This document shows positions 9,613 to 19,600 of a stretch of 45,719 nucleotides of DNA, in pieces. Each line of letters begins with the position of its first letter. Positions within the stretch are counted from its first letter, which is position 1. The notes under the pieces are model-generated. The model was not told the origin of the DNA and did not search any database. It was given only the letters and a program-made list of their open reading frames with translations. Source of the stretch: Streptomyces sp. Isolate_45 (GTDB lineage: Bacteria > Actinomycetota > Actinomycetes > Streptomycetales > Streptomycetaceae); assembly GCF_024721315.2 (NCBI RefSeq), contig NZ_JANFAK020000061.1, positions 1-45,719 on the forward strand. The letters are read 5' to 3'. The position numbers and the translations under genes are program-made.

Positions 9613-10245
9613 TCACTTCCTTTCCCGCTTCCTCGATGGTCCACCCGGGTGGCGCCCCGCGCCGCCGGAACCGTCGTCCGGGCCCGTCGCCCCGCCCGCC
9701 GCGCGGCGGCGCATCCCGATCCTGACCGCGCCGAAGAGCACCTTGGCGATCACTCCGACCACGATCAGGTCGGAGATCATCTGCACCGTGGTCAGGACGC
9801 GGGCGGTCTGGGTGGTGGGTGTGATGTCCCCGAAGCCGACCGTCGCGAACACCGTGACCGTGAAGTACAAGGCGTCGGTCCGGTTCAGCGTCTCCGAGAA
9901 CGACAGGGGGTCGTTCTCGGAGACCACGAAGTACGTCACGGAGAACAGCAGCAGGAACAGCGGGACGGCGCTTGCGAGCGCCTCCACGGCCCGCAGTCGC
10001 GGGTGCGTCGCGTGGGTGATGGCGAAGACCTGCCAGACGACGAGCGCCCCGAACAGGCCGAGGCCCAGGACCAGCAGCAGCACGGTCGTGATCCCGGCCT
10101 CGTGGTCCAGCGGTGCCAGGTAGAACAGCCAGGTGAGCAGGCCCGCCGAGGCCGCCGACCGGCCCAGGGGCGCCACGAGCATGCGGCGCAGCTGCCGGGG
10201 GGTGACGCCCTTCGGGTCCGGTGGCGCGGATGCCTCGGGTTCCAT
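9613..10245 (-). CDS. Potassium-channel-like membrane protein (two-pore-helix type pore)
   Basis: This 210-aa protein has about four hydrophobic segments. The last two flank a pore loop with the selectivity filter TVGFGD (in VFATVGFGDITP), the K+-channel signature. The N-terminal pair of helices is not a recognisable voltage sensor (no Arg ladder), and no RCK domain is present. The tail is Gly/Arg-rich. It lies between the DUF2254 and ClC genes on the same strand. ATG at 10245 is used; the RBS is poor. Confidence 0.87.
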   Translation of the reverse strand: MEPEASAPPDPKGVTPRQLRRMLVAPLGRSAASAGLLTWLFYLAPLDHEAGITTVLLLVLGLGLFGALVVWQVFAITHATHPRLRAVEALASAVPLFLLLFSVTYFVVSENDPLSFSETLNRTDALYFTVTVFATVGFGDITPTTQTARVLTTVQMISDLIVVGVIAKVLFGAVRIGMRRRAAGGATGPDDGSGGAGRHPGGPSRKRERK

Positions 10246-10292
10246 GGCTTCAGGAGAAGGCGCCGTCGCGCTCCGCGCGACCCGGAGGACCG

Positions 10293-11564
10293 CTACGGGG
10301 CCGTGGGGGCGGCCCACACCAGCGGATGGGCCCCGGCACCCGTACGGTCGACCCGGCGCAGGCGCTCCCGTACGACCGCGCGCCGCTCGGCGGGGCAGCG
10401 CTGCTCCAGCCGGGCCAGCAGGTCGCGGAGCCTGCGCAGGGCCATCGGCGAGCCCGCGGCGGCGAAGGCGAGCTCGTCGATCGCGGTGGCGACGTACTGC
10501 TCCCAGTCGGGGACCGGGATCGTCACCCGTGTCCGGCCCGCGCCGTCGGGGAACCGCCCGATGTCGAGCTCGCGGTCGACCAGGCGGGTCAGCAGGTCCT
10601 CCGTGCGGTCCATGCTCTCGGCCGCCGTCCCCGGGTCGTTGACGGCCGGGGAGAGCGCCCGCAGCGCGATGTCGGCGAGGAGCCGGAACGGCAGGTCGGG
10701 GTCCTGGTCGAAGGTGCGCTCGGGCCCGGTGGCCACGGCGCCGAGCAGCGTCGACGCGCGCAGCCCGCCGCCGCCCGACACCTCGGCGAGCACCGTGCCC
10801 CGCCACACGGGCATGCCGGGGGTGACGCGGAAGGCGATCGTGCAGTCGTGTTCCTCCGCGAGGGCGACCAGCGCGCGCACGTTGATCCGCAGGACGACGG
10901 CCGCCGGCCCCGACCAGGTGACCGGGGTGCCCCCGGGGCGGTCCTCCGGCGGGGGGCGCGCCGACCGACCGGGTGCGTACGGCTGGTCGTACAGGTCGTC
11001 GAACAGGCGGTGGGCGCGGGCGCAGATGGAGGTCAGCGCGTGGCCGAGCTGGATCGAGCCGAACGCCTTCATCTGCAGCGCCCGCATGAGACCGATCGCG
11101 ATCAGCGAGGCCAGCATGGCGAGGCAGGGGACGAGGGCCGAGACGCTGCGGCCGACGCCGATGGACAGTCCCGAGGTGACGCAGAAGACGAACACGCCGA
11201 CGGTGAAGGCGAAGGCGCGCCAGACGATCGGCTCGTCCCGGAACAGCGAGAGGCGCGGGGTGAAGGCGCCCGCCGAGAACTGCACGACCAGGAACAGCAT
11301 CGAGTAGATGATGCTGACCAGGCTGATCACGCCGAACCCGATGGTGAACAGCAGGTTCGCGGCGCGTCCGGCGTCGACCCGGGGTCCCGCCGACATCATC
11401 GGCGTCACCAAGCCCAGCAGCAGTCCGAGGACCGCGCAGATCAGCTGCGACAGGTCCCGGCGGACCGCCCGCGTGGGCCGTCCGAACAGCGACCCCCGTC
11501 GTCGCCGGTCAGGGGCCCGCACGGGCCGCGCCCCCGTCCCCGGGTCGCCGCGGGTTCCCGCCAC
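10293..11564 (-). CDS. DUF2254 family membrane protein
   Basis: About 423 aa. Four predicted membrane helices (about residues 40-175, with VISLVSIIYSMLFLVVQFS) are followed by a cytosolic or extracytosolic domain containing the family-like stretch ALRALSPAVNDPGTA and a long helical C-terminus. This matches the DUF2254 family of uncharacterised bacterial membrane proteins. The GTG at 11564 overlaps the end of the upstream gene by 56 bp; GTG 11522 (14-bp overlap) is an alternative start. The gene is part of a four-gene membrane operon ending in ClC. Confidence 0.83.
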   Translation of the reverse strand: MAGTRGDPGTGARPVRAPDRRRRGSLFGRPTRAVRRDLSQLICAVLGLLLGLVTPMMSAGPRVDAGRAANLLFTIGFGVISLVSIIYSMLFLVVQFSAGAFTPRLSLFRDEPIVWRAFAFTVGVFVFCVTSGLSIGVGRSVSALVPCLAMLASLIAIGLMRALQMKAFGSIQLGHALTSICARAHRLFDDLYDQPYAPGRSARPPPEDRPGGTPVTWSGPAAVVLRINVRALVALAEEHDCTIAFRVTPGMPVWRGTVLAEVSGGGGLRASTLLGAVATGPERTFDQDPDLPFRLLADIALRALSPAVNDPGTAAESMDRTEDLLTRLVDRELDIGRFPDGAGRTRVTIPVPDWEQYVATAIDELAFAAAGSPMALRRLRDLLARLEQRCPAERRAVVRERLRRVDRTGAGAHPLVWAAPTAP

Positions 11565-12888
11565 CGACCCGGCCGGCGGCGGCCAGCAGGGCGAGCACGG
11601 CGAGGACCGCGAGCAGGACCAGTACCAGCAGCAGCACCGTGAGCACCGTCGGGTGGTTCCACAGCGCGAACACGATCGCGAGGACGGCCACCACCACCGC
11701 GGTCACCCACCGCCGGTTCGCCTCGACCCAGGTGCCGGCGCGCCCGCCGCGCACCCCGTGGGCGGCGCCCCACCGGGCGGTGGAGTCGGCGGTGCGTTCC
11801 GCCCGGCCGCGCACGCCGCGCGGCAGCCGGCCGGGCCCGGTCAGGTACGCGCCGAGCGCGACGACGACCCCGAGCACGGCGGCGGTCCGCAGGGCGACCC
11901 GCAGGAACCGGACGAGCGTGTCGAAGACCGCCGCCGCGGCCGCCGGGGACTGCACCTCGGCGGGCAGGCGGTCGAGGTAGATGTGGCGTACGACGACCAG
12001 CGCGATGCCGACCAGGACGCTGGCGGCGGCCGCGCAGAGGGCGGTGGTCACCAGGGCCCGGCGGCGGCGCCGGGCGAGCAGCACGCCGGCCGCCGCGAGG
12101 GCGACGGTCAGGACGGGCAGCCAGTTGCCGACGACGTCCAGCAGGCGGACCGCGCCCCTGATCTTCTTCAGCTCGTCGGACTGGAACAGGACCATCTGCT
12201 TGTCGACGTCCGGGATCTTCGCGGCCGGGGAGAGACCGGCGTCGACGAGTTCCTTCTTGACGGTCTCCACGGCGGTGCCCAGGTTGAGGGTGACGGTCCC
12301 GCCGTCGACCTCGACCGCGCCGCGGCCGTGGCCGGTGAGCGCGCGCACGACGGCCTCGTGGGCGAGGCGGTTGGCGCCGGTCCAGACGGCCTCGAAGCGG
12401 TCGCTCTCGACGAAGCGGGTCGCGACCTTCGAGACGGCCTCGTCGGCGGCGGAGTCGAGGGAGGGCCCGAGCGCCTTGACGGCCGTACCGACCCTCGGGG
12501 GCAGCCCCTGTTCCTCCAGCCACTTGGCGAGGTCCGCGGTGATGCGGGCCCCGTCGATCCGTACGTCCGCCGCCTCGCCGATCCGGTGCACGGCGGCCGC
12601 CTCGATCGCCGGGTTCGAGGCGAGGGGGGCGACGGTGGACACGTAGCGGCCGGTGTCCAGCACGATGTCGTGCACCCAGACGGTGATCAGGGACAGCGGG
12701 ACGAACAGGCAGGCGAGGGTGATCAGGACCGCGGAGAAGGCGCTCCGCGCGATCCGTCCCGCACCCGAGGGCTCGCGTGCCGCGGGCGGGTCCGGCGGTG
12801 CGGGCGGGTTCGGGGGCGCGGGCGGGTTCGGCGGTGCGGGCGGGTTCGGGGGATCCGGCTGCGCGGGCGGGTCGGACGGCAGGGTCAT
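11509..12888 (-). CDS. Multi-pass membrane protein with Pro-rich N-terminus
   Basis: This 459-aa protein starts MTLPSDPPAQ at 12888, after a GGGAGTG-type RBS. The first 45 residues are PPNPPAPP repeats. A membrane helix follows (about 60-85), then an extracytoplasmic domain of about 200 residues (YVSTVAPLASNPAIEAAAVH onward), and four or so helices in the C-terminal third. I recognise the overall pattern from actinobacterial integral membrane proteins of unknown function but cannot give a function. It overlaps the DUF2254 start. Confidence 0.8.
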   Translation of the reverse strand: MTLPSDPPAQPDPPNPPAPPNPPAPPNPPAPPDPPAAREPSGAGRIARSAFSAVLITLACLFVPLSLITVWVHDIVLDTGRYVSTVAPLASNPAIEAAAVHRIGEAADVRIDGARITADLAKWLEEQGLPPRVGTAVKALGPSLDSAADEAVSKVATRFVESDRFEAVWTGANRLAHEAVVRALTGHGRGAVEVDGGTVTLNLGTAVETVKKELVDAGLSPAAKIPDVDKQMVLFQSDELKKIRGAVRLLDVVGNWLPVLTVALAAAGVLLARRRRRALVTTALCAAAASVLVGIALVVVRHIYLDRLPAEVQSPAAAAAVFDTLVRFLRVALRTAAVLGVVVALGAYLTGPGRLPRGVRGRAERTADSTARWGAAHGVRGGRAGTWVEANRRWVTAVVVAVLAIVFALWNHPTVLTVLLLVLVLLAVLAVLALLAAAGRVGGGNPRRPGDGGAARAGP

Positions 12889-13018
12889 GGCACTCCCGGG
12901 AATGGCTGGGGCGGAATGCCGCCTCTGCCATTGGGCACGTGCCGCACCGCCCCGCGCACGTCCGGTTGGGCCCATCGGGTGCATGCGCGCCCGGGGCGTC
13001 GGGGGCCGGCCGGGCCGT

Positions 13019-14350
13019 CTAGTCGGTGACGGTGGGGAGCGAGAGGCCGTAGACCTGGTTGAGGACGGTGGGCAGCATGGCGTTGGTGGTCGTCCTGCCG
13101 TCGGGCGACAGGGTCAGGTTCGTCCACATGACGAGCGTGACGTCGTTGTCCGGGTCGTGGCCGATGAAGGAGTTGAAGCCGGGCAGTTCGCCGCCGTGGT
13201 AGTACATCGCGGCCTTCGGGGCGAAGCGCTGGTAGGAGATGCCGTACCCGTACTTCTGCCCGTCGGGCGCGGCCGGGTTCTCGGCCCGCGGGCCGGCGAG
13301 CCACTGCTTCTGGGTGGCGGGGTCGAGGACCTTGCCCGTGACCAGGGACCGGATCCAGGTGCTCATGTCGTCGGCGGTGGAGACGGCGCCGCCGGCCGCG
13401 AAGGCGTAGGAGGAGTTCTGGTGGGTGTAGTCCACCGGCCTCAGCTTCCCGGAGCGCGCCGCCGCCTCCAGTTCGGCGGGGTAGGGCTTGTCGACCATCG
13501 CGTACGTCGATCCGCCGTACATGTAGCCGTGCGCGTACGGGCTCGGCAGGGTGGTGTCGCCGGGGGCGGGCAGCGAGGTCCCCGACAGCCCGAGCGGCGC
13601 GTACAGCCGGTCGTGGAGCTGCCGGGCCAACGGTCGGCCGCCCGCCTTCTCGGCGACCAGGCCCAGCAGGACGTAGTTGGTGTTGCTGTACTCGAACGAC
13701 GCGTCGGGGGCGAAGTTCGGGGCGTGCCGGAACGCGATGTCGAGCATCTCGCGCGGTGTCACGGCCTTGCCGGGCTCGGAGTCCATCCGCGCCGACAGCT
13801 CGGGCGCGTCGGTGTGGTTGTAGAGCCCGCTGCGCATCCTCAGCAGGTCGGCGAGGGTGATGTGCTCGCCGTTCGGTACGCCGGGGACGTAGGCGGACAC
13901 CGGATCGTCCAGCTTCAGTTTCCCGTCCTGCGCCAGCAGCATGATCAGGGCGGCGGTCATGGTCTTGGTGTTGGAGGCGATCCGGAAGTGGTCCGCCGTC
14001 GTGGGGCGGTCGGAGGTGCCCAGCTCGGTCGTGCCGACGGCCGTCCGGAAGGTGCCCTGCGGGGTACGGAGCAGCACGACCGTGCCCGGGACCAGCAACT
14101 TCTTCGCCGCCGCCTCCACGGCGGACCGCAGCGCGGCCGGATCGATGGGCTTCAGCGCCGCCGGGAGCGCGGTGCCCGTCTCCGTCGCGCTCGCCGTCGC
14201 CGCGGGTCCGGCCGCCGAGCCGTCCGCCGACGCGGCGCTCGCGCCGGCCGGGAGGGCGCAGCCGACGATCAGCAGGACCGTGCAGGGGGCGACCACGGCC
14301 GTTCGGCGGAGTCGGTGGTGCGGGGCGTCGTAGGACGGGGGGTTCCTCAT
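13019..14350 (-). CDS. Serine hydrolase, class C beta-lactamase / D,D-peptidase fold
   Basis: This 443-aa exported protein carries the active-site motifs of the serine beta-lactamase-like superfamily: SxxK as SNTK (Ser126-Lys129, in FRIASNTKTMTAAL), YxN as YSN in FEYSNTNYVLLG, and HxG as HGG in MYYHGGELPG. The N-terminal hydrophobic segment ends in IVGC, which fits a lipobox (Cys31), so it may be lipid-anchored. It probably acts on peptidoglycan peptides or small esters outside the cell. ATG at 14350 is used; the frame stays open another 24 codons upstream. It stands alone, convergent to nothing obvious. Confidence 0.9.
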   Translation of the reverse strand: MRNPPSYDAPHHRLRRTAVVAPCTVLLIVGCALPAGASAASADGSAAGPAATASATETGTALPAALKPIDPAALRSAVEAAAKKLLVPGTVVLLRTPQGTFRTAVGTTELGTSDRPTTADHFRIASNTKTMTAALIMLLAQDGKLKLDDPVSAYVPGVPNGEHITLADLLRMRSGLYNHTDAPELSARMDSEPGKAVTPREMLDIAFRHAPNFAPDASFEYSNTNYVLLGLVAEKAGGRPLARQLHDRLYAPLGLSGTSLPAPGDTTLPSPYAHGYMYGGSTYAMVDKPYPAELEAAARSGKLRPVDYTHQNSSYAFAAGGAVSTADDMSTWIRSLVTGKVLDPATQKQWLAGPRAENPAAPDGQKYGYGISYQRFAPKAAMYYHGGELPGFNSFIGHDPDNDVTLVMWTNLTLSPDGRTTTNAMLPTVLNQVYGLSLPTVTD

Positions 14351-14461
14351 GCCGGCATCACAGCCCTCGTGCGCGGCGGTCCGGCGCCCGACCGGGGGGC
14401 CCGAGGGGCCCGAATCGCTCAAATGCGGATAATCAACTATTCCACAACCGGTTGCGCCCGG

Positions 14462-15418
14462 TCAGCCGGCTTCGGTGGCGTCGGTATCGCCGCCGGCACC
14501 GGCACCGGCGGCGAGCTCGGTCCGCAGGCGCTCCAGCAGTGCTCCGGCGGCCGGCCCCGTCGGTCCGTCGCTCCGCCAGGCGAGGGCGACCCGGGCGCGC
14601 GGCCGCGGCTCGCCGAAGGCCAGGATCCGCAGGCCGAGGGCCGAGGCGAGGTCCTCCGGAAGCCTCGGTACGGCGGCCACCCCGAGCCCCCGGGCGGCCA
14701 GCTGCCCCAGGAACCGCGGATCGGCCGCCTCGAACACCACGCGCGGCCGGAACCCCGCCCGCGCGCAGGCCCGCTCCAGGACGCCGCGGCTGCCGGTGCC
14801 GCGCGGCAGGCTGATCACCGGCCGGTCGCGCAGCGCCTCCAGCGGCACGTCCCCGTCATCGGTGTCGGCGGCGAGGGCGACCAGGGGGTCGCCCGGCGCG
14901 ACGGCGGCGACGAGCGGCTCGTCGATCAGGACCTGGAGGGAGACCCCCGCCGGTGGTTCCTCGTCCGCGAGCCCGATCAGCGCGAGGTCGAGCCCGCCTT
15001 CCCGCAGCGCGTCGAGCATCCGCTCCGACGAGTCCTCCGTCACGGCGACCTCGATGCGCGGGTGCCGTTCGTGGAACGCGGCGAGGACTGCGGCCAGGTC
15101 GAACTCGTGGACGGCGGCCCCGGAGAGCACGCCGATGGTGACCCGGCCGCGGAGCAGCCCCCCGAACTCGTCCGCCACCTGCCGGGCGCCCTCGACGGCG
15201 GCGAGCGCGGCCCGCGCGTACGGCAGCAGGGCGCGGCCCACCTCCGTCGGCGTCACCGAGCGGCCCGAGCGGTCCAACAGCGGCTGCCCGAGCTCCCGTT
15301 CCAGTTGCCGGATCTGCGCGCTGATCCCCGGCTGGGCCAGGTGCAGTCGGGCGGCGGCCCGCGTGAACCCGGCCTCCTCCACCACCGCGACGAAGTACTG
15401 CAACTGCCGGAGCTCCAT
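14462..15418 (-). CDS. LysR-family transcriptional regulator
   Basis: This 318-aa protein starts MELRQLQYFVAVVEEAGFT at 15418. The LysR HTH (about 1-60: TRAAARLHLAQPGISAQIRQ) is followed by a periplasmic-binding-like effector domain (about 90-300; RVTIGVLSGAAVHEF and GLGVAAVPRLPED). It is divergent, by 70 bp, from a maleylpyruvate-isomerase-family gene, the classic LysR arrangement, so it probably controls that gene in response to a small molecule. Confidence 0.93.
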   Translation of the reverse strand: MELRQLQYFVAVVEEAGFTRAAARLHLAQPGISAQIRQLERELGQPLLDRSGRSVTPTEVGRALLPYARAALAAVEGARQVADEFGGLLRGRVTIGVLSGAAVHEFDLAAVLAAFHERHPRIEVAVTEDSSERMLDALREGGLDLALIGLADEEPPAGVSLQVLIDEPLVAAVAPGDPLVALAADTDDGDVPLEALRDRPVISLPRGTGSRGVLERACARAGFRPRVVFEAADPRFLGQLAARGLGVAAVPRLPEDLASALGLRILAFGEPRPRARVALAWRSDGPTGPAAGALLERLRTELAAGAGAGGDTDATEAG

Positions 15419-15488
15419 AACCGGCGATTCTAGGTGCGAGCACAAAAGGCTCTTGGACTTCTGGGGCCCTCGCGATCACCCTGGACGC

Positions 15489-16136
15489 ATGGCGGACACC
15501 ACGGAACTCGCAGCGGCCATCGCAGCCGAACGTCGGGAGCTGGCAGACCTGTTGGACGGTCTCCCGGCCGAGAGTTGGGACGCCCCCAGCCTGTGCGCGG
15601 GCTGGCGGGTGCGTGAGGTCGCGGCCCACATGACGACGGGCTTCCGGTACTCCCTCGCGAAGACGGCGCGGGAACTCGTCAGGGCGGGCGGACGCCTCCA
15701 CCGGATGACCGACGGGTGCGCACGCCGGGACGCGGCCGCGTACCCGCCCCGACAACTCGCCGCGTTCCTGCGGGACAACGCGGGACACCCGTGGACCCCG
15801 CCGGTCGGCGGCCTGCCGATGGCGCTGGCCCACGACGTCGTGCACGGCCTGGACGTCACGGTCGCGCTCGGCCTCGACCGGCGGGTGCCCGAGGACCGCC
15901 TGCGCGTCCTGCTCGCCGGCGTCGACGCCCGGACGCTCAGGTTCTTCCGCACCGACCTCGACGGGATCGAACTGCGCGCCACCGACCTCGACTGGTCCTT
16001 CGGCGCCGGCACCCCCCTCCACGGCACGGCCCAGGACCTCCTCCTCGTCGCCCACGGCCGCGAACTCCCCCCGGGCCACCTCACGGGGTCCCCCCTGGCC
16101 GCCCGCTTCACCGGCCCCCGAACCGGGCTGGTGTGA
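15489..16136 (+). CDS. Maleylpyruvate isomerase family (mycothiol-dependent, DinB-like) enzyme
   Basis: This 215-aa protein has the N-terminal MDMPI/DinB-like four-helix fold: ESWDAPSLCAGWRVREVAAHM, then HDVVHGLDV, supplying the histidines that bind the metal in this family. The C-terminal third contains the typical RATDLDWSFGAG and HGTAQDLLLVAHGR stretch. Family members use mycothiol as cofactor for isomerisation or transfer reactions; the actual substrate is not readable. It is probably regulated by the divergent LysR gene. Confidence 0.87.
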   Translation: MADTTELAAAIAAERRELADLLDGLPAESWDAPSLCAGWRVREVAAHMTTGFRYSLAKTARELVRAGGRLHRMTDGCARRDAAAYPPRQLAAFLRDNAGHPWTPPVGGLPMALAHDVVHGLDVTVALGLDRRVPEDRLRVLLAGVDARTLRFFRTDLDGIELRATDLDWSFGAGTPLHGTAQDLLLVAHGRELPPGHLTGSPLAARFTGPRTGLV

Positions 16137-16160
16137 GTTCGGTCGAACCTGTTCGGACGC

Positions 16161-16195
16161 GACGAAGGCCCGGGTCGCCGGCCCGGGCCTTCGTC
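16161..16195. terminator. Bidirectional terminator between MDMPI and FBP genes
   Basis: A perfect 14-bp stem (16161-16174 with 16182-16195) with a 7-nt loop lies between two convergent genes. It marks the left edge of the NRPS operon. Confidence 0.85.
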
Positions 16196-16204
16196 ACGAG
16201 CGGG

Positions 16205-16696
16205 TCAATGCAGGATCTTCGCGAGGAAGCCCTCCAGGTTCATCCTGATCCGCGCGATGCGGTCGTCGCGGTCGAGCGTCTCGTGCATCTGCCCCATCGG
16301 GGCCTGGATCTTCTCCCTCGCGTACAGGGAGCAGGCCAGTGACCGGCACATGTAGATTCCCACGGTGTTGCCCAGCCGCCCTTCTTTGCCGCTCTTGAGT
16401 GAGGAGAACAGGGCCGTGCCGCCGACCGGATGGACGGTGGCGCAGAACCCGCAGATCGACTTCCGGCGGAAGTCCGCGCTGCGGATGGTGGCCCGCAGCT
16501 CGACGCCCATGAGCCGGTCCTCCGCCGCCCGGGCCACGAGGTAGGCGCGGTTGAGGTCCCGCCCGTCCACCCAGGCGTAGAAGTCGAGGCCGTCCCATTC
16601 GACGTCGTCGAGGGCCGGGATGGTGAGCGCCTTGGCGCGGCTCTTCGACATGTTGACGAGCGAGCGGCGTATGTCGTCCCGCGTCAGGGGCTTCAC
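16205..16696 (-). CDS. FBP-domain (FusB-like) EF-G-binding zinc-finger protein
   Basis: This 163-aa protein reads MKPLTRDDIRRSLVNMSKSR with a C-terminal four-Cys treble-clef finger: CGFC (ICGFCATVH) and CRSLAC (CX4C), the FusB/FusC/FBP arrangement. Known FusB-type proteins bind EF-G and free ribosome-stalled EF-G, giving fusidic acid resistance; many actinobacterial homologues are uncharacterised. The GTG start at 16696 overlaps the TGA of the NRPS gene (GTGA), with a GGGGAG RBS inside that gene, so both are co-translated as the last cistron of the NRPS operon. That position makes self-protection against the peptide product attractive but unproven. It could also be a housekeeping gene caught in read-through. 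Confidence 0.85.
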   Translation of the reverse strand: MKPLTRDDIRRSLVNMSKSRAKALTIPALDDVEWDGLDFYAWVDGRDLNRAYLVARAAEDRLMGVELRATIRSADFRRKSICGFCATVHPVGGTALFSSLKSGKEGRLGNTVGIYMCRSLACSLYAREKIQAPMGQMHETLDRDDRIARIRMNLEGFLAKILH

Positions 16697-19600
16697 CGGG
16701 CACTCCCCACGGACCGCCGGGACCGGGCCGTGCGTTCGCGGCGGACCACGCGGGGGCCGTCGTCGACGGGGCCGGTCGCGGGTCGGTCGCCGCTCGCGTC
16801 GACCAGTCGTGCCAGTGCGGCGACCGTTGGCTCCTGGAAGAACCGCTGGACGGGAAGCGCCACCCCGAAGTGCGCGCGGATCCGGTTCACGGCCTGGATC
16901 ACCAGCAGCGAGTGGCCGCCCAGCGCGAAGAAGCTCTCCTGCGTGCCGACCCGTTCGCATCCGAGGAGCGAGGCCCAGATGCCGGCCACCGCCCGCTCGG
17001 TCTCCGTCGCCGGAGCCGTGTACGGGCGCCCCTCGGTGAGGACCGGGAGGCGCAGCAGCGCCTTCTGGTCGACCTTCCCGTTCGGCGTCATCGGCAGCGC
17101 GTCGAGGACGCGGTACCCGGACGGCACCATGTACTCGGGCAGCGACGCGGCTTGCTCCCGCAGGAGTTCCGCGGTGGGCGGCCGCGCTCCGGGCGCCGGG
17201 ACCACGTACGCGACGAGCTGCCGACCGGCGGACGGTACGTCGATGGGCAGGACCCTGGCCTGCTCCACCGACGGATGGGCGGCGAGCACCGCCTCGATCT
17301 CGCCGGGCTCGATGCGGAAGCCCCGGATCTTCACCTGGTCGTCGCCGCGGCCGAGGAATTCGAGCACTCCGTCGCGCCGCAGGCGGGCCAGGTCGCCGGT
17401 GCGGTACATCCGGGACCCAGGGGCGCCGCCGAACGGGCAGGCCACGAAGCGCCCCGCGGTCAGCGCGGGCTGCCCCAGGTAGCCGCGGGCCAGGCCGTCG
17501 CCGGCGAGGTACAGCTCGCCGGCGACCCCCTCGGGGGCCGGGTTCAGGTCCGCGTCGAGGACGTACACCCGGATGTTGTCCATGGGGCGGCCGATCGGCG
17601 GGTTCCGGTCGTAGCTGCCGACGCAGTCCATGAGGGTGACGGCGATGGTGCTCTCGGTGGGCCCGTAGCTGTTGATGAACCGGCGTCCGCCGCCGGTCCA
17701 GGTGGCGACCAGGCTGCCGGGGAACGCCTCGCCGCCGACCGAGACGATCCGCAGGCCGGGCAGGGCCTCCGGGTCCAGCAGGGGGAGCAGCGCGGGCGGC
17801 AGGTCGGCGACCGTGACGCCCGTTTCCCGCATGAACTCCGTGAGCAGCGCGGGGTCGCGGCGTCGGCCGGCGTCGGCGATCGCCAGGGTGGCGCCCGCCA
17901 GGAGGGAGCAGAACATCTCCAGCACCGACACGTCGAACGTGGGCGCCGCGAAGTGCAGCAGGGTGTCGGCCGCGGTGATCGCGTAGTGGGCGTTGGTGGC
18001 CCGGACGAAGTTGACCGTGGAGCGGTGCTCGATCACCACGCCCTTGGGGCGGCCGGTGGAACCGGAGGTGTAGATGACGTACGCCGGGTGGGACGGGGAC
18101 AGGGGCCGTACCCGGTCAGCGTCGGTCGGGTTCGCGAGCCGGTTCGACGGCCGGTCCGCAGGTCGGTGCGTGGTTCCGTCGAGCAGGGCAGCGGCCTTTT
18201 CGGCGGTGAGGACCGCAACGGGCGCCGCGTCCTCCAGCAGGGCGGCGATCCGTGGTGCCGGGTGGGACGGATCCACCGGAAGGTAGGCCGCGCCCGCCTT
18301 GAGCACGCCGAGGACCGCGGCAACCAGTTCCGCCGACCTCGGCAGGACGAGTGCCACGAGGTCCTCCGGACCGGCGCCCGCGTCGATCAGGTGGTGTGCC
18401 AACCGGTTGGCCCGGGCGTTGAGTTCCGCGTAGCTCAGCTCGCGGCCGTCGCTCCCGCGGATCGCGGTGGCGTCGGGCGTGCGTGCCGCGCGTTCCTCGA
18501 ACAGTTCGGTCAGCGTCGCCGCCGAACCGGGGCGGGCGGTGTCGTTCCACCGCAGCAGGAGGCGGTCGCGTTCGGCGGGTTCCAGCAGGTCGACGGTGGC
18601 GGCCCGCCGTCCGAGGTCGTCGGCGAAGGCTTCCAGGACCCGGACCAGGCGTGCGCCGAAGGCGTCGGCGGACTCGCGGTCGAAGAGGTCCCGGCTGTAC
18701 TCGACGTAGCAGTCCATGCCGTCGGGCGCACCGTCCTCGGCGCGGCCCTCCGTCAGGTCGAAGTGCAGGTCGAACAGGGCCGCGTCGAGGTCGACCGGCA
18801 TGGCCGCGGCGGTCACGGAGGGCAGGTGCGGCAGGTCCTCGGTGTTGTTGTGGAGGGCCAGCATCACCTGGAACAGCGGGTGGCGGGCCATCGCGCGGGC
18901 CGGGTTGAGGACCTCGACCAGCCGCTCGAAGGGGACGTCCTGGTTCTCGTACGCGGCGAGGTCGGTGTCGCGGACCCGCCGCAGCAACTCGCGGAGCGTC
19001 GGGTCGCCCGACGTGTCGGTGCGCAGCGCCAGCGTGTTGACGAAGAACCCGACGAGATCGTCGAGGGCCTCGTCGGTACGACCCGCGATCGGCGTGCCGA
19101 TCACGATGTCGGTGCCGCCGCCGAGCCGGGAGAGGAGGGCGGCCAAGGCGGCCTGCACCACCATGAACAGGCTGCTGTCGCTCTGTTCGGCGACCTCCAG
19201 AAGTCGCCGGTGCAGCGCAGCCGGGACGTGGAAGGGCGCCGTGCCGCCCCGGTGGGACGGGAGGGCCGGGCGGGGCCGGTCGGTGGGCAGCCCCAGTTCC
19301 TCGGGTATCCCGTCCAGGGAGTCGCGCCAGTGGGCGAGTTGGCGGGAGACGGCGCTGCGCGGATCGTCCTCGCCGCCGAGGACGTCGCGCTGCCAGATGG
19401 CGTAGTCGGCGTACTGCACCGGGAGGTTCTGGCCGGCGGGGGCGGTGCCGGCCAGCCGTGCCGTGTAGGCGGCCGACAGGTCGCGCCAGACAGGGCCCAT
19501 GGACCAGCCGTCGCCCGCGATGTGGTGGAGGACCAGGACGAAGACGTACCGGCCCGGTCCCGTCACGAGCAGGTGCGCGCGCAGGGGCAGGTCGACGGTG